The notes under the pieces are model-generated. The model was not told where the DNA came from. It searched no databases and saw only the letters and a program-made list of their open reading frames with translations. The translations under genes and the position numbers were made by a program. A stretch of DNA of 64,000 nt, taken from NCBI RefSeq assembly GCF_014621695.1, contig NZ_CP061281.1, forward strand, positions 434,001 through 498,000. The letters are read 5' to 3'. Numbering within the stretch: the first letter of the stretch is position 1; each line of letters begins with the position of its first letter. The stretch is from Streptomyces xanthii. Its GTDB lineage: Bacteria > Actinomycetota > Actinomycetes > Streptomycetales > Streptomycetaceae. This document shows positions 1 through 8,491 of this stretch, one piece after another.

Positions 1-759
1 GGGATGACGCTCGCGATCGCGCTGGGCGCGGCCGGGCTCGTCCTGTTCGTCGCCGTCCGCTACGGGCGGCACATCTCGCGCTTCGTCTCCAGCGACGACC
101 CGGAGAAGCTGCTCCTGGTGGTCCTCGGTCTGACGATCCTGGTCGCGGGGATCGCCCAGCAGCTCCAGGTGTCGGCCGCCGTCGGCGCGTTCCTCGTGGG
201 CATCGCGCTGTCCGGCGAGGTCGCCGAGGGCACGCACACGCTGCTCTCCCCGCTGCGGGACCTGTTCGCCGCCGTGTTCTTCGTGTTCTTCGGGCTGCAC
301 ACCGACCCGGCGAGCATCCCTCCGGTGCTGCTGCCCGCGCTGCTCCTGGCCGTCGTCACGGCCTGCACGAAGATCGCCACGGGGTACTGGGCGGCGCGCC
401 GCGCCGGGATCTCCGTCAAGGGCCGCTGGCGGGCGGGCGGCGCGCTCGTGGCGCGCGGCGAGTTCTCGATCGTCATCGCGGGTCTCGCCGTCACGTCGGG
501 GATCGAGCCGCGGCTCGGCCCGCTGGCGACCGCGTACGTGCTGATCCTGGTGATCGTGGGACCGCTGACCGCGCGGTTCACCGAGCCGCTCGCGCAGCGT
601 CTGTTCAAGCAGCGCGCCCCGCGGGCCGTGCCCGTGCCGGCCCCCGCCGTGCCGGAGCCACGCCCCTCGAAGGAACCGGCCGCGGAGAAGCTCGCGGAGG
701 AGCCCGCTGCGGAGGAACCGGCCGCGGTGGACGCCTCGGACGGGGCGACCCGCGCCTGA
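1..759 (+). CDS. Cation:proton antiporter (CPA2/Kef-type), C-terminal part, cut by left edge
   Basis: The frame is open from base 1 and stops at 757-759, so only about 252 C-terminal codons are present and the ATG at position 4 is probably internal. The protein shows repeated hydrophobic segments typical of a monovalent cation/H+ antiporter membrane domain, including FFVFFGLHTDP and GALVARGEFSIVIAGLAV, which resemble the late helices of CPA2 exchangers. The membrane part ends near residue 200. A cytoplasmic tail rich in Pro, Glu and Ala (repeats of EEPAAEEPAA type) follows, without a TrkA-N domain. The family exchanges K+ or Na+ for protons across the membrane. The exact ion cannot be told from this part. 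Confidence 0.85.
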   Translation, partial: GMTLAIALGAAGLVLFVAVRYGRHISRFVSSDDPEKLLLVVLGLTILVAGIAQQLQVSAAVGAFLVGIALSGEVAEGTHTLLSPLRDLFAAVFFVFFGLHTDPASIPPVLLPALLLAVVTACTKIATGYWAARRAGISVKGRWRAGGALVARGEFSIVIAGLAVTSGIEPRLGPLATAYVLILVIVGPLTARFTEPLAQRLFKQRAPRAVPVPAPAVPEPRPSKEPAAEKLAEEPAAEEPAAVDASDGATRA

Positions 760-796
760 ACCCCGGGGCCGGTCCGGCCCCACGCCTCTCGCCCGA

Positions 797-840
797 CGGC
801 GACCGCGAGGAGAACGCACGCGTTCTCTCCCCGGTCGCCG
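797..840. other. Long imperfect hairpin between antiporter and MFS gene
   Basis: CGGCGACCG (797-805) pairs with CGGTCGCCG (832-840). Inside it GAGAACGC (810-817) pairs with GCGTTCTC (820-827). A separate short GC hairpin lies at 765-781, directly after the antiporter stop, and is the more likely terminator. The larger structure could be a second terminator or a regulator-binding dyad for the exporter gene that starts at 913. Confidence 0.45.
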
Positions 841-912
841 TCCCTCGTTCGGGCGCATAGCGTGGTGGGCGATGTTGATCGGGGGGGTGCACCTGGGTGT
901 CTGGAGGCCTCC

Positions 913-2436
913 ATGGATCGCTCGCCCGATTCCGCAGCAACCGCCGGATCCGTACCCGCCTCCGCCCCACCGGGCACGAGCACCGCGTACCCCGGCGGCG
1001 GCCGGCACGAGCACCGCTGGCTGATCCTCGCCGTCATCGGCATCGCCCAGCTCATGGTCGTGCTCGACGCGACGATCGTGAACATCGCGCTGCCGTCGGC
1101 CCAGCGGGATCTGGGTTTCACCGACGGCAACCGGCAGTGGGTCGTCACCGCGTACGCGCTCGCGTTCGGCAGTCTGCTGCTGCTCGGCGGACGCATCGCC
1201 GACCTGGTGGGCCGCAAGGCGGTGTTCCTCGCGGGCCTGGTGGGCTTCGCCGCGGCCTCCGCGTTCGGCGGCGCCGCCACCACGTTCGGCATGCTGGTCG
1301 CGGCCCGCGCCCTGCAGGGCATGTTCGGCGCGCTGCTCGCGCCGGCCGCGCTGTCCCTGCTCACGACGACGTTCACGGACCCCCGCGAGCGCGCGAAGGC
1401 CTTCGGCATCTACGGCGCCATCGCGGGCGCGGGCGGCGCGGTCGGTCTGCTGCTCGGCGGCGTGCTCACCGAGTACCTGGACTGGCGCTGGTGCCTGTAC
1501 GTGAACCTGCTGTTCGCGGTGGTCGCGATCCTCGGCGGGGCGCGGCTGCTGCACGGTGGCCGGCCCGCCGACCGGCCCAAGCTGGACGTGCCGGGCACGA
1601 TCCTGGTGTCCGTCGGCCTGTTCTGCATCGTGTACGGATTCTCGAACGCCGAGTCGCACGCCTGGGGCGACGCGCAGACCTGGGGTTTCCTGGTGGCCGG
1701 CGCGGTGCTGCTCGTCGTGTTCGCCTGGTGGGAGACGCGGGCGGCGCATCCGCTGCTGCCGGTGCGGGTGGTCACGGACCGGGACCGCGGGGCCTCGTAC
1801 CTGGCGATGTTCATCTCCGGCGCCGGCCTGTTCGGCGTGTTCCTCTTCCTGACCTACTACCTCCAGCAGGTCCTCGCGTACTCGCCGGTGATCACAGGTG
1901 TGGCGTTCCTGCCGATGGTGGCGTGCATGATCTTCTCGTCGGTCGTGGCGACCAACTCGCTGCTCCCCCGGCTCGGCCCGAAACCCCTGGTCCCGCTGGG
2001 CATGGCGCTCGCGGCCGCCGGTATGGCGTGGCTGACCGCGCTGGACACGAACAGCTCGTACGCGGCCCATGTCATGCCCCCGTTGCTGGTCTCCGGCATC
2101 GGCCTCGGCCTGGTCTTCGCGACCGCGATGAACCTGGCCACGGCGGGTGTGGCCGCGCACGACGCGGGTGTGGCCTCCGCCATGGTGAACACGAGCCAGC
2201 AGGTGGGCGGTTCGATCGGCACGGCGCTGCTCAACTCGCTGGCGACGAGCGCCGCCGCGAACTACATGGCGGGCAAGCCGCCGACCCCGCAGGTCAGGAC
2301 GCAGGCCGCGCTGGAGAGCTACTCGACGGCGTACTGGTGGTCGGCGCTGTTCTTCGCGGTCGGGTTCGTCGTGACGCTGGTCCTGTACCGGCCGGGCCCG
2401 CCCCGGTCGCTGACCGGCGAAGCCGTCCACATGTGA
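913..2436 (+). CDS. MFS drug exporter, DHA2 (14-TM, EmrB/QacA) family
   Basis: This 507-residue protein has about 14 hydrophobic segments. The DHA2 motif LDATIVNIALPSAQ is near residue 45 and the motif-A-like loop GGRIADLVGRKAVF is near residue 95. Such exporters use the proton gradient to extrude drugs or secondary metabolites from the cytoplasmic membrane. I chose the ATG at 913 because GGAGG at 903-907 sits 5 bases before it; the GTG at 862 lacks such a site. The Nudix gene follows after 10 bases, so the two are probably co-transcribed. No regulator gene is adjacent, and the substrate cannot be inferred. Confidence 0.9.
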   Translation: MDRSPDSAATAGSVPASAPPGTSTAYPGGGRHEHRWLILAVIGIAQLMVVLDATIVNIALPSAQRDLGFTDGNRQWVVTAYALAFGSLLLLGGRIADLVGRKAVFLAGLVGFAAASAFGGAATTFGMLVAARALQGMFGALLAPAALSLLTTTFTDPRERAKAFGIYGAIAGAGGAVGLLLGGVLTEYLDWRWCLYVNLLFAVVAILGGARLLHGGRPADRPKLDVPGTILVSVGLFCIVYGFSNAESHAWGDAQTWGFLVAGAVLLVVFAWWETRAAHPLLPVRVVTDRDRGASYLAMFISGAGLFGVFLFLTYYLQQVLAYSPVITGVAFLPMVACMIFSSVVATNSLLPRLGPKPLVPLGMALAAAGMAWLTALDTNSSYAAHVMPPLLVSGIGLGLVFATAMNLATAGVAAHDAGVASAMVNTSQQVGGSIGTALLNSLATSAAANYMAGKPPTPQVRTQAALESYSTAYWWSALFFAVGFVVTLVLYRPGPPRSLTGEAVHM

Positions 2437-2446
2437 GCCTGAGGGC

Positions 2447-2926
2447 ATGAGCGACCAAGCCGGGAAGAGACCGCGGCGCAGCGCGGGCCTGCTGCTGTTC
2501 CGCCGCACCGACGCCGGGCCCGAGGTGCTGCTCGGGCACATGGGCGGCCCGTTCTGGGCGCGCAAGGACGCGGGCGCGTGGACGGTGCCGAAGGGCGAGT
2601 ACGAGGAGGACGAGACGGCGTGGGACGCGGCCCGCCGGGAGTTCCGCGAGGAGCTGGGGCTACCGGCGCCGGACGGGCCCGCGCTGCCGCTCGGCGATGT
2701 CGTGCAGTCGGGCGGCAAGCACGTCACGGTGTGGGCGGTGGAGGGCGATCTGGATCCGGCGGACGTGGTGCCGGGCACGTTCACGATGGAGTGGCCGCCG
2801 CGCTCGGGCCGCCGTGCCGAGTTCCCCGAGCTGGACCGGGTGGCGTGGTTCGGCCTGGACGCGGCGCGGGCGGTGACGGTGAAGGCTCAGGCGGTGTTCC
2901 TGGACCGGCTCGCCGAGCGGCTCTGA
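2447..2926 (+). CDS. Nudix hydrolase
   Basis: A 159-residue protein with a complete Nudix box at residues 50-72 (G50, E56, R64-E65, E68-E69, G71), fitting Gx5Ex7REUxEExGU. The box binds Mg2+ for hydrolysis of a nucleoside diphosphate linked to another moiety. The N-terminal SAGLLLFRR and the central WTVPKGEYEEDE are typical of small MutT-like or diadenosine-polyphosphate-type members. It lies 10 bases after the exporter gene in the same direction. The precise substrate is not deducible. Confidence 0.93.
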   Translation: MSDQAGKRPRRSAGLLLFRRTDAGPEVLLGHMGGPFWARKDAGAWTVPKGEYEEDETAWDAARREFREELGLPAPDGPALPLGDVVQSGGKHVTVWAVEGDLDPADVVPGTFTMEWPPRSGRRAEFPELDRVAWFGLDAARAVTVKAQAVFLDRLAERL

Positions 2927-3010
2927 GCCGGGGCGCGAGCGGCGTGCTCGCGTTGCGCGGCCCCGCGCGGCGCGGGAAGGTCGAAGGAACCGCGCTCAGG
3001 AGGTCGCCCC

Positions 3011-4405
3011 ATGCCCATCGCGACGGTCAACCCCGCGAACGGCGAGACGCTGGAAACGTACGAAGCCCTCTCCCCCGACGCCCTGGAGGAGAAGCTGGCC
3101 CTGGCCGCCCGCACCTTCGCCGCGTACCGCACGACGGTGTTCGAGGAGCGGGCCAGGATGATGCGGCACGCCGCCGATCTGCTGGACGCGGACACGCCGG
3201 AGATCGCCCGGACCATGACGCTCGAGATGGGCAAGCCGATCAAGGCGGCCCGCGCGGAGGCGGCCAAGTGCGCGCGCACCATGCGCTGGTACGCGGACCA
3301 CGCGCAGGAGCTGCTCGCGCCGGAGCGTCCGGCCGAGTCCGACGTGAAGGACTCCGGCGCGGCCCGCGCCGAGGTGCGCTACCGGCCGCTGGGCCCGGTG
3401 CTCGCGGTGATGCCGTGGAACTTCCCGCTGTGGCAGGTGGTCCGGTTCGCGGCGCCGGCACTGATGGCGGGCAACGTGGGGCTCCTCAAGCACGCCTCGA
3501 ACGTGCCGCAGACCGCGCTGTACCTGGAGGACCTGTTCCTGCGCGCGGGCTTCCCCGAGGGCTGTTTCCAGACGCTGCTCATCGGGTCGGGCGCGGTGGA
3601 GGGCGTGCTGCGGGACGAACGGGTGGTGGCGGCGACGCTCACCGGGAGCGAGCCCGCGGGCCGTTCGGTCGCGTCGGTCGCGGGCGACGAGGTGAAGAAG
3701 ACGGTCCTCGAGCTGGGCGGCAGCGACCCGTACGTGGTCATGCCGTCGGCGGACGTCGCGAAGGCGGCGAAGACCGCGGTGACGGCGCGGACGCAGAACA
3801 ACGGGCAGTCGTGCATCGCCGCGAAGCGGTTCATCGTGCACGAGGACGTGTTCGAGGAGTTCAGGGAGGCGTTCGTGGAGGGGATGCGGGCGCTGAAGGT
3901 CGGCGACCCGCTCGACGAGGAGACCGACATCGGCCCGCTGGCCAGTGAGCAGGGCCGCAAGGACCTGGAGGAGCTGGTCGACGAGGCGGTGGAGAGCGGG
4001 GCGACCGTCCTGTGCGGCGGGCGGCGGCCGAAGGACTTCGACCGGCACGGCTGGTTCTACGAGCCGACGGTGCTGGCCGACATCACCCCGGAGATGCGGA
4101 TCCACCGCGAGGAGACGTTCGGGCCCGTCGCGACGCTGTACCGGGTCACGGGTCTGGACGCGGCGATCGAGCTCGCCAACGACACTCCGTTCGGGCTGAG
4201 TTCGAACCTGTGGACCGGCGACGCGGAGGAGATCGAGCGCTTCGCCCGGGACAGCCAGGCGGGCGGTGTCTTCGTGAACGGGATGACCGCCTCGCATCCC
4301 GCGCTGCCGTTCGGCGGGAACAAGCGCTCCGGGTACGGGCGGGAGCTCTCGGGGCACGGGATCAAGGAGTTCTGCGACATCACGACGGTGTGGATCGGGG
4401 CCTGA
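3011..4405 (+). CDS. NAD(P)-dependent succinate-semialdehyde-type aldehyde dehydrogenase
   Basis: A 464-residue aldehyde dehydrogenase, slightly short for the superfamily, as is usual for GabD/Sad-like enzymes of actinomycetes. It carries the cofactor-binding PWNFPLWQVVRFAAPALMAGN region, LTGSEPAGR, the general-base motif LELGGSDPYVV and the nucleophilic cysteine in NNGQSCIAAKRF. Expected reaction: succinate semialdehyde or a related aldehyde to the acid with NAD(P)+. AGGAGG at 2998-3003 gives good spacing to the ATG. The gene is followed by a strong hairpin at 4449-4474, so it is probably transcribed alone or from the Nudix side. Confidence 0.9.
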   Translation: MPIATVNPANGETLETYEALSPDALEEKLALAARTFAAYRTTVFEERARMMRHAADLLDADTPEIARTMTLEMGKPIKAARAEAAKCARTMRWYADHAQELLAPERPAESDVKDSGAARAEVRYRPLGPVLAVMPWNFPLWQVVRFAAPALMAGNVGLLKHASNVPQTALYLEDLFLRAGFPEGCFQTLLIGSGAVEGVLRDERVVAATLTGSEPAGRSVASVAGDEVKKTVLELGGSDPYVVMPSADVAKAAKTAVTARTQNNGQSCIAAKRFIVHEDVFEEFREAFVEGMRALKVGDPLDEETDIGPLASEQGRKDLEELVDEAVESGATVLCGGRRPKDFDRHGWFYEPTVLADITPEMRIHREETFGPVATLYRVTGLDAAIELANDTPFGLSSNLWTGDAEEIERFARDSQAGGVFVNGMTASHPALPFGGNKRSGYGRELSGHGIKEFCDITTVWIGA

Positions 4406-4448
4406 TCCCGTACGGGGCCGGTCCTGAGCCGGCCCCGGCAGGGCCACT

Positions 4449-4474
4449 GGCTCCGACCCTCCGGGGTCGGAGCC
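4449..4474 (+). terminator. Terminator hairpin after the aldehyde dehydrogenase
   Basis: GGCTCCGACCC (4449-4459) and GGGTCGGAGCC (4464-4474) form a perfect 11-bp stem with a 4-base loop. There is no T tract, as is common for actinomycete terminators. Confidence 0.8.
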
Positions 4475-4477
4475 GAG

Positions 4478-4493
4478 AACGATCGAAACGATC
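4478..4493. promoter_or_regulatory. Candidate operator upstream of the polysaccharide lyase
   Basis: AACGATC is directly repeated with a 9-base period (4478-4484 and 4487-4493). The same bases contain the inverted repeat GATCG-AAA-CGATC (4481-4493). The site is about 90 bases before the lyase ATG. The CGATC core recurs beside the palindrome upstream of the neighbouring DeoR/LacI-type regulator, which makes that regulator the obvious candidate binder. This is inference. Confidence 0.4.
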
Positions 4494-4581
4494 AATTCGG
4501 CCGGTTCTCTTGAGCGTTTGAATCACCGGGTGCTAGAAACCGCTTACTCCCAGCGGACCCTCCAGCCTCCCGGAGCCCTTC

Positions 4582-7104
4582 ATGACGCCCCAGCAGCCGT
4601 CCCCCGTTCCGCCCTCCGCCCTGTCCTCCGAGGTGCCCTCACCTCGCTCGCCGTGGTCCCGCCGCGGTTTCCTCGCCACGACCGCCGCAGCCGGCGCCGC
4701 GCTCGCCGCCGGGATACCGCAGCAGGCGTCGGCGGCCGCCACCGTCACCTCAGAGACATCGGAAGCCGCCGTGGACGAGTTCGCCGAACTGCGCGCCAAG
4801 TGGCGCTCGCTGTACCTCGGCGAGGGCTTCAGCCCGACCGCCGAGCCGTTCCGCTCGAAGCTGGCCGCGCTGGGCACGCAGGCGCGGGCCTGGCAGACGG
4901 CGATGGCTCCGGCGGCCGGATCGCTGTGGCCGGACGCCGTGTTCGGGGACCCCGAGCCCGACACGGACTCCGAGTCGTACGGCTACTCCGAGAAGATCCA
5001 GACGAGCTACGAGCGCGTGCGCGTGATGGCCGAGGCGTTCTGCCAGCCCGGCACGGGACTGACCGGCGACGCCGCCCTCAAGGCCGACGTGCTCACCGCG
5101 ATCGACCACCTGAGCACGCAGGTCTACAACAAGTCCCAGACCCAGTACGGCAACTGGTACAACTTCCAGATCGGCGCCCCGCAGCGGCTGCTCGACATCG
5201 CGATCCTCATGTACGAGCACCTGAGCGCGGAGCAGATCACGGCCGCGGTCGAGGCGATCGACCACTTCGTGCCGGACTCGCTCGTCGATCACTACACGGG
5301 CACCAGCACCGGTGCGAACCGTATCGACCTGTGCCGGGTCCTCGCCCTGCGCGGCGTCCTCGGCGGCACCGCCGCGAAGCTCGCCCTCGCCCGCGACGCC
5401 GTCTCACCGGTCTTCCCCTACGTCACCTCGGGCGACGGCCTGTACGCCGACGGATCCCTGATCCAGCACACGTACGTGCCGTACACCGGGTCGTACGGGG
5501 CGGTCCTCATCGACGGCCTGAGCAAGCTGTTCGCGCTGCTCGGCGGCTCGACGTGGGCGATCACGGACAGCGGACGGCAGATCTTCCTGGACTCGGTCGA
5601 GGGCGCGTACGCGCCGTTCCTGCACGACGGGCTCATCGTGGACAACGTGTCGGGGCGGGCGATCAGCCGCGGCCTCGTCGCGGGCGACACGCTGAAGGTG
5701 CAGCAGGACGACCACACGCGCGGCCACGCGATCATCGCGTCGATCCTGCTGCTCGGGCAGGGGGCGAGCGCGGAGGAGAACGCGCGCTGGCAGGGCCTGG
5801 CCAAGGGCTGGTTCACGCGCGACCGCTACAAGGACGTGACGACGGGCCGCACGCTCGGGGTCGCCGCGCTGTCGCGGGTGACCGCGCTGCTCGCCGACGG
5901 AGCGGTGAAGGCGGCGCCCGAGCCGGCCGGGCACCAGGTGTTCCCGGCGATGGCCCGCGCGGCGCATCGCTCGGCCGCGTTCACCGCGTCCGTGTCGATG
6001 GCGTCGAAGGCGATCACGTTCTACGAGAACGGCAACGGCGAGAACGTCCGCGGCTGGCACACCGGTTCGGGGATGCTCTACTGGTGGGCCGCCGGGGACA
6101 GCGCGGGCGGCGGGCAGTACAGCGACGGCTTCTGGCCGACGGTCGACCCGTACCGGCTGCCCGGCACGACGGTCTCGCGCAAGCCGCTCGCGGACGCGGC
6201 GGGTGGGGCGTGGGGCGCGGCGCGTCCCGACACGACGTGGGTCGGCGGCGCGACGGACGGCAGGTACGGGGTCGCCGCGCAGGACGTGCGGGGACTGTCC
6301 TCCACGCTGCGGGGCCGCAAGGCGTGGTTCTTCGTGGACGACGCGGTGGTGTGCCTCGGCGCGGGCATCTCGGCGGCGGACGGGGCGGGCGTCGAGTCGG
6401 TCGTCGACACCCGCAACCTCGGCTCGGCGGGGACGGCGCGCCTCACGGTGGACGGCACGGCACAGCCCTCGGACCTGCCGTGGAACGGGAGCTTCCCGAA
6501 GGCCCGTTGGGCGCATGTCGCCGGCCACGGCGGCTACGTCTTCCCCGGCGGGGCGGCGATCGACGCACGGCGGGAGGAACGCACGGGGACCTGGAAGGCG
6601 ATCAACGGCGGCGGCTCGACGGACCCCGTGACGCGGCGCTACGTCACGCTGCTCGCCGACCACGGCACGGATCCGTCGGACGCGGCGTACGCGTACGTCC
6701 TGATGCCGGGGGCGAGCGAGCAGCGTACGGCGGAGCGGGCGGCGGACCCGGCCTGGCTGGAGCTGACCTCCAACTCCGGTGCCGCCCAGGGCGTCCGGGT
6801 CCCGTCCCTCGGCCTCACGGGGGCGGTGTTCTGGGAGCCGGGCACGATCGGCAAGGTGAGCGCGGACGCGCCGCTGATCGTCCAGATCCACGAACGCCGC
6901 GACGGCACGGCGACGGTGTCCGTCAGCGACCCGAACCGCGCGGTGCGGGGCGCGACGCTGGTCTGGCGCCGCCCGGTCCGCTCGGTGACGTCGAAGCCGG
7001 CGTCGGTGACCGGGGTGTCGACGGGCCGCGAACTGAAGCTGACGTTCGGAGACCTCACGGGCGCGGGCGGGGTCACGCAGAAGGTGATGGTTCGGCTGTC
7101 GTAG
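4582..7104 (+). CDS. Secreted polysaccharide lyase family 8 (hyaluronate/chondroitin/xanthan lyase type)
   Basis: An 840-residue protein with a Tat signal (SRRGFLATTAAAG, cleavage near the first 50 residues), an alpha/alpha-toroid domain to about residue 400 and beta-sandwich domains after it. The PL8 catalytic triad is visible: Asn246 (TGANRIDLC), His296 and Tyr305 (IQHTYVPYTGSYG). Their 50- and 9-residue spacings match Asn349/His399/Tyr408 of streptococcal hyaluronate lyase. It should cleave uronic-acid-containing polysaccharides by beta-elimination outside the cell. GGAG at 4572-4575 supports the ATG. Its 3' end overlaps the convergent regulator gene by 32 bases, and that regulator probably controls it. 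Confidence 0.92.
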   Translation: MTPQQPSPVPPSALSSEVPSPRSPWSRRGFLATTAAAGAALAAGIPQQASAAATVTSETSEAAVDEFAELRAKWRSLYLGEGFSPTAEPFRSKLAALGTQARAWQTAMAPAAGSLWPDAVFGDPEPDTDSESYGYSEKIQTSYERVRVMAEAFCQPGTGLTGDAALKADVLTAIDHLSTQVYNKSQTQYGNWYNFQIGAPQRLLDIAILMYEHLSAEQITAAVEAIDHFVPDSLVDHYTGTSTGANRIDLCRVLALRGVLGGTAAKLALARDAVSPVFPYVTSGDGLYADGSLIQHTYVPYTGSYGAVLIDGLSKLFALLGGSTWAITDSGRQIFLDSVEGAYAPFLHDGLIVDNVSGRAISRGLVAGDTLKVQQDDHTRGHAIIASILLLGQGASAEENARWQGLAKGWFTRDRYKDVTTGRTLGVAALSRVTALLADGAVKAAPEPAGHQVFPAMARAAHRSAAFTASVSMASKAITFYENGNGENVRGWHTGSGMLYWWAAGDSAGGGQYSDGFWPTVDPYRLPGTTVSRKPLADAAGGAWGAARPDTTWVGGATDGRYGVAAQDVRGLSSTLRGRKAWFFVDDAVVCLGAGISAADGAGVESVVDTRNLGSAGTARLTVDGTAQPSDLPWNGSFPKARWAHVAGHGGYVFPGGAAIDARREERTGTWKAINGGGSTDPVTRRYVTLLADHGTDPSDAAYAYVLMPGASEQRTAERAADPAWLELTSNSGAAQGVRVPSLGLTGAVFWEPGTIGKVSADAPLIVQIHERRDGTATVSVSDPNRAVRGATLVWRRPVRSVTSKPASVTGVSTGRELKLTFGDLTGAGGVTQKVMVRLS

Positions 7105-8242
7105 GGGGTGTGCTCCACTCCCGCCGGGCCGCTTCGGCAGACTGGGCACCGCACGACCTGCGGATTCTCAACTGCGGGAGGATGTCGAGGTGTTGGGCCG
7201 GTTCCGGTGGGGTGCCCGGGGTGAGGCGGGTCAGGAGGAGGGTGGCGGCTCGGTGGCCCACCGTGCGCTTCGCGGGGGCCACCGCCGTGAGGGGCAGGTC
7301 GGCGAGCGCGGCGACCTCGTCGTCGTACGTGATGACGGCCAGGTCCTCGGGGACGCGGATGCCGTGGGCGCGGAGCCTGGGCACGAGCACGATGGCGTCG
7401 GCGTCGCTGTGCAGGATCGCCGCCGTCACCCCGTGGTCCTCCACCGCCTCGCGGAGATGGGCGAAGGTCCGCTCGAAGCGGTCGGCCTCGGTCGTGCCGG
7501 CGGGGTGCGGGGACGGTTCGGGAGCCGGGTCGAGACCGAGCGCCTCCACCGCCGCCTCGTGCCCGCGCCGCAACTGCGCACTGGTCGGCGAGTCCTGCGC
7601 GGCGAGCGCGACCCCGCGGTGGCCGAGCCCGGCGAGGTGGCGGACGGCGACGGCCGCGCCGTGGGCGTGGTCGGAGCGGACGCGGTCGAGCGCGGCGGCG
7701 GGATGGCCGTGCGGGGCCGAGCGCTCCACGAGCACGGTCGGCACGGCGCGCTCGGCGATGCGCAGCCCCTCACCGGGCCCGGGCACCCCGGTCTCCCAGC
7801 TCGGTGTGAGGAGCAGCCCGTCGACCCCGCCCGCGAGCAGCCGCTCGACCTGCGCGGTGTCCTCGCCGGGCAGATAGCGGGACAGGGCGACGACGAGCCG
7901 GGCGCCGGCCGCCTCTACGGCCTCGCGGGCCCCGCGCACCACTTCCGCGTAGTAGTACTCGGTGGTGGGCACGACCATGCCCACGACGAGACCCGACGGG
8001 GCCCGGCCCACCTCGGCGGCGAGTTCACCCCGTTCGGGCGGGCCCGCGACGGTGTCGCCGGGCCACACGACGGCCCCGTGCAGCCGTAGCAGACGCCCCT
8101 GCGAGGCCAGCGCCTCCACGTCCCGGCGCAGTGTCACCGGGGAGACCCCGAGTTCGCGGGCCAGGTCGGCGACGCGGATCGTGCCCCGTTCCCGGAGCAG
8201 TTCGAGCACCCGCGCATGGCGCCGGTCGACGTGCAGCCGCAT
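7073..8242 (-). CDS. Transcriptional regulator: DeoR-type HTH fused to LacI-type sugar-binding domain
   Basis: A 389-residue protein. Residues 1-60 are a DeoR-like winged helix (IRVADLARELGVSPVTLRRD). A GntR/LacI-style periplasmic-binding-protein domain follows (LVVGMVVPTTEYYYAEVVRG, LLTPSWETG, VITYDDEVAALADLPLTAV). This hybrid is common in Streptomyces and usually represses a neighbouring sugar-use gene until the sugar binds. A GGAGGAG site precedes the ATG. It converges on the polysaccharide lyase, its most likely target. A perfect palindrome at 8292-8317 lies 50 bases upstream of its own start and may be autoregulatory. Confidence 0.9.
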   Translation of the reverse strand: MRLHVDRRHARVLELLRERGTIRVADLARELGVSPVTLRRDVEALASQGRLLRLHGAVVWPGDTVAGPPERGELAAEVGRAPSGLVVGMVVPTTEYYYAEVVRGAREAVEAAGARLVVALSRYLPGEDTAQVERLLAGGVDGLLLTPSWETGVPGPGEGLRIAERAVPTVLVERSAPHGHPAAALDRVRSDHAHGAAVAVRHLAGLGHRGVALAAQDSPTSAQLRRGHEAAVEALGLDPAPEPSPHPAGTTEADRFERTFAHLREAVEDHGVTAAILHSDADAIVLVPRLRAHGIRVPEDLAVITYDDEVAALADLPLTAVAPAKRTVGHRAATLLLTRLTPGTPPEPAQHLDILPQLRIRRSCGAQSAEAARREWSTPPTTAEPSPSA

Positions 8243-8291
8243 GAGGTCGGCTCCTCCCCCGCTCCGGTCCGTCCCTCGGACCGTGGTGCAT

Positions 8292-8317
8292 CGTATCGAT
8301 CGGGTCCGCTCGATACG
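8292..8317. promoter_or_regulatory. Perfect inverted repeat, candidate operator
   Basis: CGTATCGA (8292-8299) and TCGATACG (8310-8317) are exact inverse complements around a 10-base spacer. The site lies between the DeoR/LacI-type regulator and the divergent phytase-like gene, so it could act on either. Confidence 0.5.
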
Positions 8318-8491
8318 GTCACGAGGCGCGGTCCCTGGCCGGGCTGCTCCCGCCGGTCCGGGCCGCTCCCGCGGCGACGGGAACCGCGCCCTCCGCTCGT
8401 TCGCCCGTATTCACCCTGCGGTCACCGGCCGTTCGATCCCGGGGCCGACCGTGTGCCCAGTCCGAGCGAAGCACCGCGTCCAGGAGGCCCC

